Source of the DNA: Nonomuraea africana
GTDB lineage: Bacteria > Actinomycetota > Actinomycetes > Streptosporangiales > Streptosporangiaceae
DNA: 64,000 bases
Direction of reading: 5' to 3'
NCBI RefSeq assembly: GCF_014873535.1
Contig: NZ_JADBEF010000001.1
Location: 2,790,001-2,854,000, forward strand
Part shown: positions 1-8,290 of the stretch, in pieces
How the letters are laid out: every line of letters starts with the position of its first letter
Position numbering within the stretch: position 1 is the stretch's first letter
The notes under the pieces: model-generated
The model's input: only the letters and a program-made list of their open reading frames with translations
What the model was told of the DNA's origin: nothing
Database searches by the model: none
Translations under genes and position numbers: made by a program

Positions 1-1041
1 CGCAGGCTCCGCCAGCGACCGCACCTCGAGCACGTCCCGGATCCGGCCGACCGCGCGACCGGCGGCCTGCATCTCGTCGAAGCCGTGGCCGAGGGCCGCC
101 ACCGGAGCGGTCAGGCCCAGCCCGAGCAGCAGGAAGGGCAGCAGGTCGGCCGGGGCCAGGCCACCGGACGTGATCAGAGCCGTTCCGCCGATCAGCACCA
201 CCAGCAGCACGAACGGCGGCGACAACGCCACCTGCATCCCCGCGCCGATCCCGGAGATACCGTGCACCAACCGGGAGAAGATGCCGACGAAATCGTCCAC
301 GGCCGTAAGGAATCTGCGGTGGGCGCGACCGGATCCGCCGAACGCCTTGACCACCGAGATCCCCTGGACGAACTCGACGACGGAACTCGAAATCCGTCCC
401 ATGGCCCCGTCGAACTCCTTCTGCTCGCGCAGCCGGGTCGGGGTCATCATCAAGGGGACCAGCGCCACCGCCAGCACCACCGGGATCAGCGTGATCAGCG
501 TGAGCCGCCAGTCGACGGTGAACAAATAGATCAGCGACACCAGCGGCACCACGAATGCGGCGACGAGCTCACCCGGGGTGTGGGCGATGAACGGGTGCAC
601 GGCACTCACGTCCTCCCCCACCACCTTTGCCAGCTCTCCGGTCCGGCGCCGGGAGAACCAGCCGATCGGTACGCGCCCCAGCCGCGCGGCCAGTTGCCGG
701 CGGAACGTCAGTTGCACCTGGCCGTCGACAAGATGCCCGATTCCGGACGACGCGGCCGTGAACAGCAGCCGGACGAACAAGCCGACCGCACCCGCGATCA
801 CGACGGTCCAGACATGACCGTGATCGATCGGGCCGGGCGACAACAGAGTACGACCCAGTTCGACGACCGCCAGCAGCGGCGCCAGACCCGCGACAGCGCC
901 GATCACCTGCAGGATCACAACGGCGGCGAAACTCCAGAGATAAGGACGCAGCAGCCCTGCCATGCTCTGCCCCGCCGCGGAATCGGCATCCGGTGGCGGT
1001 TTGGACTGCTCCCTCGCCTTGGCAAGGTCGGTGGCGTTCAT
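1..1041 (-). CDS. ABC exporter, N-terminal membrane domain (partial, runs off left edge)
   Basis: An open frame runs from an ATG at 1041 to base 1 without a stop (347 codons), so only the N-terminal part is present. It reads as an exporter-type ABC membrane domain: hydrophobic helices near residues 33-60, 78-96, 158-176, 178-198 and 275-312, with the coupling-type stretch VEFVQGISVVKAFGG. The nucleotide-binding domain would lie outside the window. The N-terminal character recalls the fused permease/ATPase subunits of siderophore-type exporters and importers (IrtAB/YbtPQ group); the substrate cannot be told. GGGAGAG stands just before the ATG. It follows the cupin and MFS genes on the same strand and is probably co-transcribed with them. 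Confidence 0.85.
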   Translation of the reverse strand, partial: MNATDLAKAREQSKPPPDADSAAGQSMAGLLRPYLWSFAAVVILQVIGAVAGLAPLLAVVELGRTLLSPGPIDHGHVWTVVIAGAVGLFVRLLFTAASSGIGHLVDGQVQLTFRRQLAARLGRVPIGWFSRRRTGELAKVVGEDVSAVHPFIAHTPGELVAAFVVPLVSLIYLFTVDWRLTLITLIPVVLAVALVPLMMTPTRLREQKEFDGAMGRISSSVVEFVQGISVVKAFGGSGRAHRRFLTAVDDFVGIFSRLVHGISGIGAGMQVALSPPFVLLVVLIGGTALITSGGLAPADLLPFLLLGLGLTAPVAALGHGFDEMQAAGRAVGRIRDVLEVRSLAEPA

Positions 1042-1057
1042 CGCTCTCCCGTCTTCG

Positions 1058-1528
1058 TCAATCTCGTCGCGACCAGACCCGTGGCTGAGCCGATGGTGGA
1101 TGAGGACAGGGTTCGGTCCGCTTCTCCAGCCGGCTGCCACGCGGCAGAGTGGGGATGTGCAGCTCGATGCGGTGCCATCGCTCGCGCGGGACGATGGCAG
1201 CGGCTCCGGCCGTCAGCCTGGACTCTTCCTCCTCCAGCCCCGGCCGCTCCGGACGGAGGTAGAGGCGTATCTTTCCGATGAGGCAGGACACGACCTCCTC
1301 GGCCGCGGGGTGGACTTCCCAGTGGTCGGTGTGGACGTCGGCGTCGGTCTTCGCGTGGAAGGCCATCAGCTGCCAGCCGTCCCGGTCGGAGTCCATTGGT
1401 CTTTTCTCGGCGTGAAGCTTGCCGCCTTGGTGAAGGTGGATCGATCGAGGTAACAGCCATACCGAAACGACCTTCCTGCGGTGATCTTTCAACTGGTGGG
1501 TTGCGGCATGGCGTGGATCGCTGGTCAA
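1058..1528 (-). CDS. Cupin-domain protein
   Basis: Small single-domain cupin of up to 156 aa. Visible features are HTDHWEVHPAAEEVVSCL (cupin motif 1 region), IRLYLRPE, and IVPRERWHRIEL (motif 2 region with His). It probably binds a metal and a small ligand, but the reaction is unknown. The start is uncertain: TTG 1528 overlaps the stop of the upstream MFS gene (TTGA), another in-frame TTG lies 12 codons in, and an ATG at 1396 has a GAGAAAAG upstream, but the segment before 1396 (VVSVWLLPRS, LHQGGKLHAE) looks like authentic family sequence, so a start upstream of it is preferred. The stretch after IELHIP seems short compared with relatives I know. Role inferred only. Confidence 0.7.
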   Translation of the reverse strand: MTSDPRHAATHQLKDHRRKVVSVWLLPRSIHLHQGGKLHAEKRPMDSDRDGWQLMAFHAKTDADVHTDHWEVHPAAEEVVSCLIGKIRLYLRPERPGLEEEESRLTAGAAAIVPRERWHRIELHIPTLPRGSRLEKRTEPCPHPPSAQPRVWSRRD

Positions 1529-2997
1529 TCCCGGGCGGGGAGCGAATCGCGGTCATCGGCCTGCTCAGCCCGTGATGGTGGGCTGGTCCGGCGCAGGACG
1601 GTGAGGGCGATGAGGACGGCGGCGGCCAGGAGCGCGGCGCTGAGGGTCAGGCCGAGCGCGTACCCGTCGTTGAGGGTCTCGGGTGTGGCGGTCTGGCCGG
1701 TGCGGTGGTGCGCCACGGTGCCGAGCACGGCAAGCCCGAGCGAGGCGCCGATCTGGCGTGAGCTGTTGAGCAGGCCCGATGCGGTGCCGGTCTCGTGGCG
1801 CGCGACGCCGACGGTGGCGATGGAGACGAGCGGTCCGAGGCCGAGCCCGAAGCCGACGCTGGCGACGATCGAGGGCCCCAGGACGTCGGTGGTGAAAGCG
1901 CCGTCCGGGCTGATCAGGCCGAACCAGGCGAACCCGGTCGCGGTCAGCAGTCCACCGATGACCAGAAGCGTCCGCGGCGCGAGACGGTAGCCGAGTTTGA
2001 CGGCGAGCACGGAGCCGGCGACCACGCCGAGGGCCAACGGCAGGAACATGAGCCCGGTCAGCGCCGGCCCCGTTCCGAGCACTCGTTGGAGGTAGAGGGA
2101 GACGAAGTAGAAGGCCGAGGCGAGGGCCGCACCGACCAGGAGGTTGTAGGCGTTCGCACCGGCGACCGAACGGTTGGCGAACAGGCCGAGCCGGATCAGC
2201 GGTTCGCGGGTGGTAGTCCGCTCGACGTGGACGAAGGCGACCAGCAGTGCTGCGGCGACCGCCAGGGTCGTCACGGTGACCGGCGACGTCCACGGATACT
2301 GGTCGGTGCGGACGACGCCGAACACGAGCAGCGTCATGCCCGCCGTGGCCAGGACGGCACCGAGCACATCCGGACGGCTGCTGCGAGCAGGGGGCGGGCC
2401 GGCGGCGACACCCCGCCAGACCAGGGCCAGCGCGCAAGCGGCCATCGGCACGTTCACGAACATCACCCAGTGCCAGCTGGCGTACTCAGTGAGCAGGCCG
2501 CCGATCAGGACGCCGAGGGCGCCCCCGGCGGCGTTCGTCGCGCTCCATATTCCGAAGGCCCGGACGCGGGCCTTGCCCGTGGGGAACGTCGTGGTCAGCA
2601 GCGCCAGCGCGGCAGGAGCCAGTGCGGCGGCCCCGATGCCCTGTACGGCTCGGGCGGCGACCAGATGGCCGGGTTCCTGGGCGAACCCGCCGACGAGTGA
2701 GGCGAGGCCGAACAGACCGAGCCCGAGCAGCAGGACCCGCTTGCGGCCGTACCGGTCGGCGGCCTTGCCGCCCAGCAGGAGCAGCCCGCCGAAGGTGAGC
2801 GCGTAGGCGTGGATCACCCAGGTCAGGCCCACTGCACTGAAGCCGAGGCCGGCAGCGATCTGCGGGAGTCCGACGTTCACGACGGACAGGTCCAGCGACA
2901 CCATGAACTGCACGACGGCCACCGCGGCGAGGGTGAGCCCCGGCCGAGCACCCGACTCGATGACCACGCTTCCGCCCGCTGATTGTCTACTTGTCAA
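1525..2997 (-). CDS. MFS drug efflux transporter, DHA2 (EmrB/QacA) type
   Basis: Polytopic membrane protein of 490 aa with about 14 hydrophobic helices. It has the MFS motif A loop GGKAADRYGRKRVLL (residues ~77-91), motif C-like glycines in the fifth helix (GGALGVLIGGLL), and LDLSVVNVGLPQI typical of motif D1 of the 14-helix family. It is expected to export hydrophobic drugs using the proton gradient. The reading frame begins at TTG 2997; GTG 2967 is an alternative just before VIESGARPG. The gene overlaps the downstream cupin gene by 4 bp. Upstream lies mobile-element debris, so any divergent regulator that once accompanied it has probably been lost. Confidence 0.92.
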   Translation of the reverse strand: MTSRQSAGGSVVIESGARPGLTLAAVAVVQFMVSLDLSVVNVGLPQIAAGLGFSAVGLTWVIHAYALTFGGLLLLGGKAADRYGRKRVLLLGLGLFGLASLVGGFAQEPGHLVAARAVQGIGAAALAPAALALLTTTFPTGKARVRAFGIWSATNAAGGALGVLIGGLLTEYASWHWVMFVNVPMAACALALVWRGVAAGPPPARSSRPDVLGAVLATAGMTLLVFGVVRTDQYPWTSPVTVTTLAVAAALLVAFVHVERTTTREPLIRLGLFANRSVAGANAYNLLVGAALASAFYFVSLYLQRVLGTGPALTGLMFLPLALGVVAGSVLAVKLGYRLAPRTLLVIGGLLTATGFAWFGLISPDGAFTTDVLGPSIVASVGFGLGLGPLVSIATVGVARHETGTASGLLNSSRQIGASLGLAVLGTVAHHRTGQTATPETLNDGYALGLTLSAALLAAAVLIALTVLRRTSPPSRAEQADDRDSLPARD

Positions 2998-3254
2998 CGC
3001 AACTCAGCCCTCTGAGCTGGGGGCATTCTTGACATGGGCGTTTCCGTCACCGCACAGCGCTTGCTGGTAGCAGGTCGATAGCGCGTCGTCGATGGCAGCC
3101 CGCCGGCCGGCAACGCCGCCCCGTGGATGTCGTGACTGACTTCTCATGACCGCAATCGTCGTCCAGCCACTGTTCAGAGGCGTCCTGCAGGCGGAGTCAT
3201 TTGCCGCTACCACATCGGGATCAACGACCGACCGGACTACGACGCCGGGAGTAG
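2998..3254. other. No convincing gene; debris between MFS gene and Tn3 fragment
   Basis: A minus-strand frame of 88 codons crosses this stretch but has poor coding character and no family I recognise. The direct repeat TTGTC-TAC-TTGTC at 2983-2996 lies at the start of the MFS gene and could be part of an operator, but this is not testable by eye. Confidence 0.4.
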
Positions 3255-3500
3255 TCCCGCAGTACGGCATCGCAGGATGAGCGGGTGCTACGCCGACTGG
3301 GCTCCCACTCCCGCAATAACGAGATCTATCGGGCCTTTCGCGAGGTCGGGCGCAGCGTGCGCACCGTGGCGCTCCTGCGTTTCCTGGCCGATCCCGCGCT
3401 GCGGCGGCGCGTCACCGCGGTCACCAACAAGGTCGAAGGCTTCAACGGCCTCTCCGCCTGGCTGCGCTTCGGCAACGACGGCCCCCAGTCCTCCAGGTAG
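3255..3500 (+). pseudogene. Tn3-family transposase, C-terminal-region fragment
   Basis: The frame that includes GTG 3285 reads LRRLGSHSRNNEIYRAF, REVGRSVRTVALLRFLADP and ALRRRVTAVTNKVEGFN, ending in WLRFGNDGP. This series (SRxN-x-Y-AFRELGR, RYxxDPxLRRRI, NKxExxN) is the hallmark of the C-terminal part of Tn3-family transposases (DDE_Tnp_Tn3). Stops block the frame upstream at 3252-3254 and the homology stops abruptly near 3485, where methyltransferase sequence begins on the other strand. It is thus about 75 codons of an approximately 1000-codon gene and cannot be active. No terminal 38-bp inverted repeats were found nearby. Confidence 0.8.
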
Positions 3501-3880
3501 TGCAGCACCAGGAACGCGATGACATCGTCGAACGCATCGTCGGGGAACGGCAGCGGATCACGCAGGTCGGCCACCCGCAGATCCGCGCCGTCACCGAGCC
3601 GCCGCCGGGCCTGCTCCAGCATTCCGGCGCTGGCATCGATGCCGGTCACGACGGCACCCCGCTCGCGCAGCGCCGCGGACAGCGGACCCGAGCCGCAGCC
3701 GGCGTCGAGGATCCGCCGGCCGGTCACCTCCCCGGCCAGGGCCAGGGTGGCGGGCCGCTCGTAGTAGGCGTTCAGGATGCTGGTCTCGTTTTCGGCTGTG
3801 TACGCCTCGGCGAGACGGTCATAGTCGTTGACTCGGGACAGATGGGCGGACTCAACGTGATTGTCGGGCACGGTAGACAT
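3326..3880 (-). pseudogene. SAM-dependent methyltransferase, C-terminus lost to transposon debris
   Basis: From ATG 3880 the frame reads a class I methyltransferase: RVNDYDRLAEAYTAEN, then motif I ILDAGCGSGPLSAAL, the acidic end of beta2 (VTGIDAS), and motif IV-like FDDVIAFLVLHYLED. At about 3485 the homology stops; the remaining 53 codons of the frame are simply the antisense of the Tn3 transposase fragment. The C-terminal half of the Rossmann fold (roughly 100 residues, including the usual LKPGG segment) is missing. The product would probably not fold properly. Earlier in-frame starts exist but ATG 3880 fits the family. Former substrate unknown. Confidence 0.75.
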
Positions 3881-3930
3881 GCGGACCATCCTGGCTTTCC
3901 AGGCTCGGGCGACGCCAATCTTGATTTCAG

Positions 3931-4017
3931 GGGTGACTTCTGGTCCCATCTACGGGTGAATTTCGGCCCCGCTTCGCGATCTTTGTCGGTGCGGAGTGCC
4001 AGCGAGATTTGGCCCCA
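3931..4017. repeat. Three degenerate ~17-bp repeats, possible insertion-sequence end
   Basis: The + strand carries GGGTGACTTCTGGTCCCA (3931-3948), GGGTGAATTTCGGCCCC (3954-3970) and AGCGAGATTTGGCCCCA (4001-4017), all in the same orientation. Several short directly repeated sites near one end are typical of IS21-type elements. No IstA/IstB coding sequence is present here, so this would be an orphan end. Weak evidence. Confidence 0.3.
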
Positions 4018-4134
4018 CCTTCCCGTCGCCGTTGATGGGTGCAGACATAGTCGATGAGGGAAACTCCGGCGCGGCGTCGAACCAATGGTCGTGTAGTGGC
4101 ATCCAACAAGATCACAGGATCGGAAGGGACTCAT

Positions 4135-4266
4135 GTGATCATCTGGTTGAACGGTGCCTTCGGAGCAGGCAACCATGTCACCGTGGCTGGGCCTTTCGAT
4201 AGGCGACCGTGGCTGCGCATGACGCAGGGTGCCCTCGCAGCCGTGAACGTGTCCCAGGCATGGTGA
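4135..4266 (+). pseudogene. N-terminal stub of a P-loop kinase/ATPase
   Basis: A good ribosome site (GGAAGG, 7 nt spacing) precedes GTG 4135, which opens VIIWLNGAFGAG. This is the exact N-terminal style of actinomycete AAA/shikimate-kinase-like P-loop proteins (IWLNGAFGAGKT). Here the sequence changes to NHVTVAGPF right at the invariant Lys-Thr, so the P-loop is broken and nothing downstream resembles a kinase. The frame ends at 4266, overlapping the start of the next gene. It appears to be a deletion scar that kept the promoter side of a gene. Confidence 0.55.
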
Positions 4267-4907
4267 TCCGCAAACGCGCCCCACGCTCCACGCAGCGAAT
4301 CGACGTGACCTGCCTTCCCGAAAACGTCGTGGCGCTCATCGACGCCCTTGAGCCCGGCGAGAACTTGATCATCACGCGTGACGGCGAGTCGATCGCGACG
4401 ATCTCCAGCACCATCGACGTGCTCCAAGGCGCCATCGTCGATCGCGACACGCCAGAGGAGGCCAACGACCAACCACCGATCGACTACGACAACGTGATCG
4501 TCGTCGCCACCGCGATGAAGCTGTCAAAGGCGGCCCGGATGTCGCTGTCCACCCAACTGGGGGCGGACTACATCGTGCTCGACATGCTCGCGGCTCCCGC
4601 AACGGCCGACGTCCTGCTGGCACCACCAGGCAGCCCGCAGCTGATCGCCGGTCTCCGATCGATGTTCCCAAAAGCTCGTGTCATCATCACCGAAATCGAG
4701 GACCACGAGCTCGGAGTCAATTATCAAGGCCCGGTCCGGCGCCTGCTCAACGCCGGCGCCGATGCCTACCTGCCCGCGACGAGCGTCCCTCGTCTGGCCA
4801 AGCAGCTCGACTACACGCTCACTCATGGGCTTCAACTCACCGGCGGGATCGCCACGCCACGAGAAATCGCACCGGCCACGGAACCACCAGATCCCGAAGA
4901 TGACTGA
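4260..4907 (+). CDS. Unknown protein, Phd-like N-terminus plus Rossmann/receiver-like domain
   Basis: 215 aa from ATG 4260 (an upstream ATG at 4209 is in the kinase-stub area and less likely). Residues ~13-45 (RIDVTCLPENVVALIDALEP, then GENLIITRDGESIATI) resemble the Phd/YefM antitoxin fold core, which normally ends with 'ITRxGxPVAVL'. Residues ~75-195 show alternating strands NVIVVAT, YIVLDM, ARVIITEI and DAYLPA, as in a response-regulator receiver or Toprim-like Rossmann fold. No acidic phosphorylation triad is evident. The C-terminus is acidic and disordered. No toxin gene is adjacent. Function unknown; both domain assignments are inference from pattern alone. Confidence 0.6.
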   Translation: MVIRKRAPRSTQRIDVTCLPENVVALIDALEPGENLIITRDGESIATISSTIDVLQGAIVDRDTPEEANDQPPIDYDNVIVVATAMKLSKAARMSLSTQLGADYIVLDMLAAPATADVLLAPPGSPQLIAGLRSMFPKARVIITEIEDHELGVNYQGPVRRLLNAGADAYLPATSVPRLAKQLDYTLTHGLQLTGGIATPREIAPATEPPDPEDD

Positions 4908-5004
4908 CCCCGTTGCTGCTCCTCCTCACGGCGAACCACGAGATCAACTCGTTCGCCGAACGCCGGGTCCCTCAGCCACGGCGGGCCTACGTGCCTAACG
5001 TGCC

Positions 5005-5415
5005 TTAACGACCATCAACCAGCTGACCAGCCAGATCGCTTGCCAGGCCTAGATAACGATGGCGCCCGCTGTCGCCGGGCGCGAGCAAGCTGGTGAGCTC
5101 GGCGATGGCTTCCGAGGACGGGCCCGGTCCTGGGCGGCGGTGCGTGACGAAGACCGGGCCGCGGGTGCGGCCCTTGAGCAGGCGCGGCAGCAGCAGGGCG
5201 GTGCCGACGTCCCAGTAGAGGCTTTCCAGCACGAAGTCTTCACGCACCTGGCCCCGGCGGCGGGCCTTGGTCCGCGCGCCTTTGGCCTTGACCTGACACC
5301 GGCGCCCCGCAAGGTCCAGGTCCTCGATGTTCACGCCCAAGACCTCTTGCGACCGCCCGGCGCTCCGCGTGGACCCGGCGCGTCCGGCGCTGGCGCCCTG
5401 CCGGGCGACCGACAT
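5005..5415 (-). pseudogene. Tyrosine recombinase/integrase remnant with internal deletion
   Basis: The frame contains [48 protein letters not shown] and [18 protein letters not shown]. This is the central part of an actinomycete phage-type integrase, around the first catalytic Arg. It then jumps directly to [17 protein letters not shown], the extreme C-terminus of the same family. The segment with the HxxR motif, second Arg/His and the nucleophilic Tyr (which normally sits a few residues before that tail) is missing. The N-terminal arm- and core-binding domains are missing too. Not functional. Confidence 0.7.
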
Positions 5416-5479
5416 GGGCGCGCCGGAACCTGGTAGTCAGGCCGCTGGCCGGGTCTCGAGATGGGCAGCAACCGCGTGA

Positions 5480-6442
5480 TCAGTGCCAGTAGTCCCGTTC
5501 GGGCAGTCGCAGGTAGGTGTCCGGGTGGGTGATCGCGTGGGCGTCGGCCGGACGCAGGCCCGCGCCGGCGAAGCAGTAAGCCTCGGCGTAGCCGTCGTAC
5601 AGGTATTTGAGCAGGATCTCCTCGGCAGAGTCAGCGGAGGACACGTCGCCGCCGCCCGGGTGGGTGTCCCAGTCCACGACCTCGCCGTCGCGGTAGACGC
5701 GGCCCTGATTGCCGCTCTTGGGGTTGGCGTACATGCCGTAGGCGACCGTGCCCGCTGACAGTGCCTTCATGACGCCGGGGGTGGAGGCCATGTATCCCCA
5801 CTGCTGGCTGACGACGCAGCCGCCGGGCACGTCGGTGAAGCCGATGAGCTGCATGGCCTCGTCGTCGAAGGGATCTTCCATGATCTCTTCCAGCTCTTCC
5901 TCGCTGGCGGGTTCGGCGGCCAGGCGCTGTGCCGCCTCGGCGGCGCTGATGCCGCGGACGCACGCCAGGCTGAAACCGTCGTCCTCGATGTCGCCCAGCG
6001 CGCCGGTCAGGCGTTCGGCCTCCGCGACGGCGGCGGCCTCGGCCTCGGTCAGACCCGCATGACCGAGCGGGAGTGGGAAGAACAGGCCGGGCGTGGGGCC
6101 CGCCAGGCTGAGCCGGCCTGGCGACCAGCCGCCCATCATGGGCCGCCACGGGTCCGCTCCGGCAGCGACCAGCGCACGGGCGTTCTCGGGCCGGTTGTTG
6201 AAGACAGCCTCCCAGAGCGCGGTGCGGCCCTCGCACTCCGCGTCGACGTCATCGACCCGCCCGGCCAGCTCGGCGACCACCTCCGGCGAGCCGCGCTCCG
6301 CCGCAGCGTGCAGCGGCCGCTCGTAGGGGTACGCCCCATCGTTCGGGTCGGCGCCCGCGTCGAGCCTGGCGCGGACGAGAGCGAGGTCCTTCCAGGAATG
6401 CCACCCGAAATTGGACCATCCGGCGGTTTCGTTGGCGGTCAT
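5480..6442 (-). CDS. Ankyrin-repeat protein
   Basis: 320 aa from ATG 6442, preceded by GAAGGAG at good spacing; a longer frame upstream lacks support. Ankyrin-type repeats occupy about residues 15-100: LALVRARLDAGADPN, RPLHAAAERGSPEVVAEL and GRTALWEAVFNNRPENARALV followed by AAGADP. The C-terminal 200 residues include an acidic stretch (EEELEEIMEDPFDDEAMQ) and a region with GGCVVSQQWGYMAST that looks like a small domain shared by bacterial ankyrin proteins of unknown function. No signal peptide or membrane segment. Likely cytoplasmic and protein-binding. Stands alone on its strand. Confidence 0.8.
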   Translation of the reverse strand: MTANETAGWSNFGWHSWKDLALVRARLDAGADPNDGAYPYERPLHAAAERGSPEVVAELAGRVDDVDAECEGRTALWEAVFNNRPENARALVAAGADPWRPMMGGWSPGRLSLAGPTPGLFFPLPLGHAGLTEAEAAAVAEAERLTGALGDIEDDGFSLACVRGISAAEAAQRLAAEPASEEELEEIMEDPFDDEAMQLIGFTDVPGGCVVSQQWGYMASTPGVMKALSAGTVAYGMYANPKSGNQGRVYRDGEVVDWDTHPGGGDVSSADSAEEILLKYLYDGYAEAYCFAGAGLRPADAHAITHPDTYLRLPERDYWH

Positions 6443-7307
6443 GACGGCTCCTTCGAGATCACGTGAGCGGATACGAGCGGGGCCATCATGGCGGAGGGCA
6501 AGGACAATTCTGGCGTTTGCGCTCCCGACGGACCGCACCGTCCTGCCACCGGCCGGTGGGACGCGGGCCGGCCGCGGTCGCGACGGCGGCCGAGGCGGCG
6601 CGTCCGGGATGGACGTGTCCCGGCCCAGCGCGCGCACATCTTCACCGCTGCGTCCTTGCCTTCAAGTGGTGTGTCGGTCTGGTAGGAGCCGGCAGCGCCG
6701 TGGCGGAACGCGGAGGCTGGCCTCGGCGACACCTTCGTGTTCTGGCCGCGCCCGACCTCCAGGTTGTTGTGCTGGTTTCCTGCGTTGGCGGGCGAGGAAC
6801 CCGCGATGGCAGGAGGAGTGCACGAGGCGGGTCGGGTTGCCGGCCGGTGAGCCGGGTTGCCCGTGGATCACGAGATAGTCGGGTCCGGCCGAGACGAGGG
6901 CTGGACGCTGAGGGAGATCGCCGCCGAGCTGGGGTGCCCGCCGCGGAGCGTGACCATCTGGCTGAGAGCGAGGGGATTCGAGCTCTACGGGTCCGGTGCG
7001 CCCGTCCAGCACCGTTGACAGGACTCGGGGAGAACGTGCACCAGCTTCGCCACATGCATCCGCGCACAGCCACGCAGCGAGGAGTGGCGATGATTGGCCG
7101 TCTCCACATGGCCACGGCCAGCGCGCGAGCAGGCCGGCTCCCGACAGGCGTGCGGCTCGGGCTGGTCTGGTCGGTGAGGACATGCCCGAGCCACTGCTGG
7201 AACAGCCGGCTCCAGCTTGTCCAGGGCGAAACACAGGCGCCGAGACGGCATCGTGATCACTGCCCGGCAGAATCGGCTGACACTGCAGCCGATCGAAGGG
7301 TCCCTCT
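6443..7307. other. 865-bp stretch with no well-supported gene
   Basis: Several long frames cross this stretch on both strands but they are rich in Arg/Pro/Ala shadows of GC-rich DNA and show no recognisable domain. The only piece with possible meaning is the small helix-turn-helix frame at 6863-7018, listed separately. The stretch probably contains decayed sequence plus the promoter of the gene at 7308. Confidence 0.5.
6863..7018 (+). pseudogene. Short helix-turn-helix fragment
   Basis: A 51-codon frame from GTG 6863 reads WTLREIAAELGCPPRSVTIWLRARGFEL. This is a plausible bihelical DNA-binding element as found at the N-terminus of recombinases, sigma-like or transposase proteins. There is no clear ribosome site and nothing recognisable follows after the stop at 7018. 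It may be the remnant of a larger mobile-element protein, or chance. Confidence 0.3.
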
Positions 7308-8072
7308 ATGAAGCAAATTGTCGGTGCGCTCCTGGCCGGCGTCCTCATCGTCACCCCCGCCCAGGCCGCCGTCACGCCGGCCGATCCTGTCCCCGCGCTG
7401 AAGAGCCGCGTCGCGGCAGGCAGGGGCGTGATGTTCACCGACGTCACCTCTTTCGTGGAGCTGTCGGGTAAGACGAAGGTGATGAACCGCAGAGGAACGC
7501 TCCAGTACGGCAAGTCCGGGTTCGCCGCCTCCGACATCTCCGTCATAGTCGCCGACCAGGACAAGGTGTCCACCGTCTTCGCCGACGAGCGCGCCATCAC
7601 CGTCGGAAAGGTGTCCTACAGGAAGGGCGGCCCCCTCGCCCCAAGGCTGCCCAAGGGCAAGAGCTGGATCAAGATCAACAAACCGGTCCCGGTCGGAGTG
7701 AGCGGCGCGTTCAGCCAGCCCGTCAACGCCGCGGAGCCGGAGACGCTCAAGGCGCTGACCTCCATGGGCAGGCGGACGGGCCTGACGTACACAGGGAACA
7801 TCACCTTCCAGCAGCTCAGCAAGATCTCCCCGTGGGCTCGGGTGAGCTTGCCAAGCAGGCGGGGCGAGGAGCTCATCCGCTATACGCTCACGCTGGGCTC
7901 CGACAACCTGCCCAGGAAGCTGGTGACGACCTACCTGGCGGAGGGTCATTGGCTCGGACGAAGCAACGAGGGCGACGAGGTCCACCACGAGACCGTCTAC
8001 AAGGGGTGGGGCGGCCGCTACACGATCACGCCTCCGCCCGCCAGCCAGGTCTATTCGAGCAAGCAGCAGTAG
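7308..8072 (+). CDS. Secreted protein of unknown function, LppX/LprAFG-like style
   Basis: 254 aa. GAAGGG stands 7 nt before ATG 7308. The N-terminus is a classical signal peptide: MKQ, hydrophobic core IVGALLAGVLIV, and cleavage site AQA/AV near residue 20. There is no lipobox Cys, so it should be released. The mature part alternates charged and hydrophobic strands (GTLQYGKSGFAASDISV, ITVGKVSYRKGG, SGAFSQPVNAAEPETLKALTS), which fits the actinomycete family of secreted beta-sheet proteins that resemble LppX/LprAFG lipid-binding lipoproteins. That relation is an inference. It is the only intact gene between two debris zones. Confidence 0.75.
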   Translation: MKQIVGALLAGVLIVTPAQAAVTPADPVPALKSRVAAGRGVMFTDVTSFVELSGKTKVMNRRGTLQYGKSGFAASDISVIVADQDKVSTVFADERAITVGKVSYRKGGPLAPRLPKGKSWIKINKPVPVGVSGAFSQPVNAAEPETLKALTSMGRRTGLTYTGNITFQQLSKISPWARVSLPSRRGEELIRYTLTLGSDNLPRKLVTTYLAEGHWLGRSNEGDEVHHETVYKGWGGRYTITPPPASQVYSSKQQ

Positions 8073-8104
8073 CTCGAACTTGGGTACGACGGTTCAGCTC
8101 CGGG

Positions 8105-8290
8105 ACGCTTCGACGCTCGACGTTGCGGGGTCGACCAGCATCCGAGAACGCGCCGACATCGGCCACTCGGCGGTTGACCGCGACGCTCACGGCCGACAGA
8201 TCGTCCTGGCTCACCTCGCCGGTGAAGCCCACGCCCTGCAACATCAGGTGCAGCCACTCGACGGGGATCGGTCCCAGCGCGCCGGTCGCC
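8105..8290 (-). pseudogene. 2'-5' RNA ligase-family fragment
   Basis: The minus-strand frame reads LGPIPVEWLHLMLQGVGF, then TGEVSQDDLSAV and VNRRVADVGAFS. 'IPxxWLHLTxQGVGFxDEV' is characteristic of 2'-5' RNA ligase/LigT-like phosphoesterases, around the first HxT motif (here His-Leu-Met, so the Thr is changed). Sequence on either side does not continue the fold, and the LVDPATSSVEA-like continuation is in another frame. A remnant of about 45-60 residues from a protein of ~180. Confidence 0.5.

Noticed and set aside
85..1281. Open frame of 398 codons on the + strand at the left edge
   Set aside because: The minus strand of the same stretch reads a clean ABC membrane domain; the + frame is its shadow.
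3772..4284. 170-codon minus-strand frame
   Set aside because: Crosses the methyltransferase start, repeat zone and kinase stub with no start signal or domain.
7022..7120. HQLRH-like string suggesting a tyrosine recombinase box
   Set aside because: Only five residues match, with no LGH or Tyr segment after it; too weak to call.
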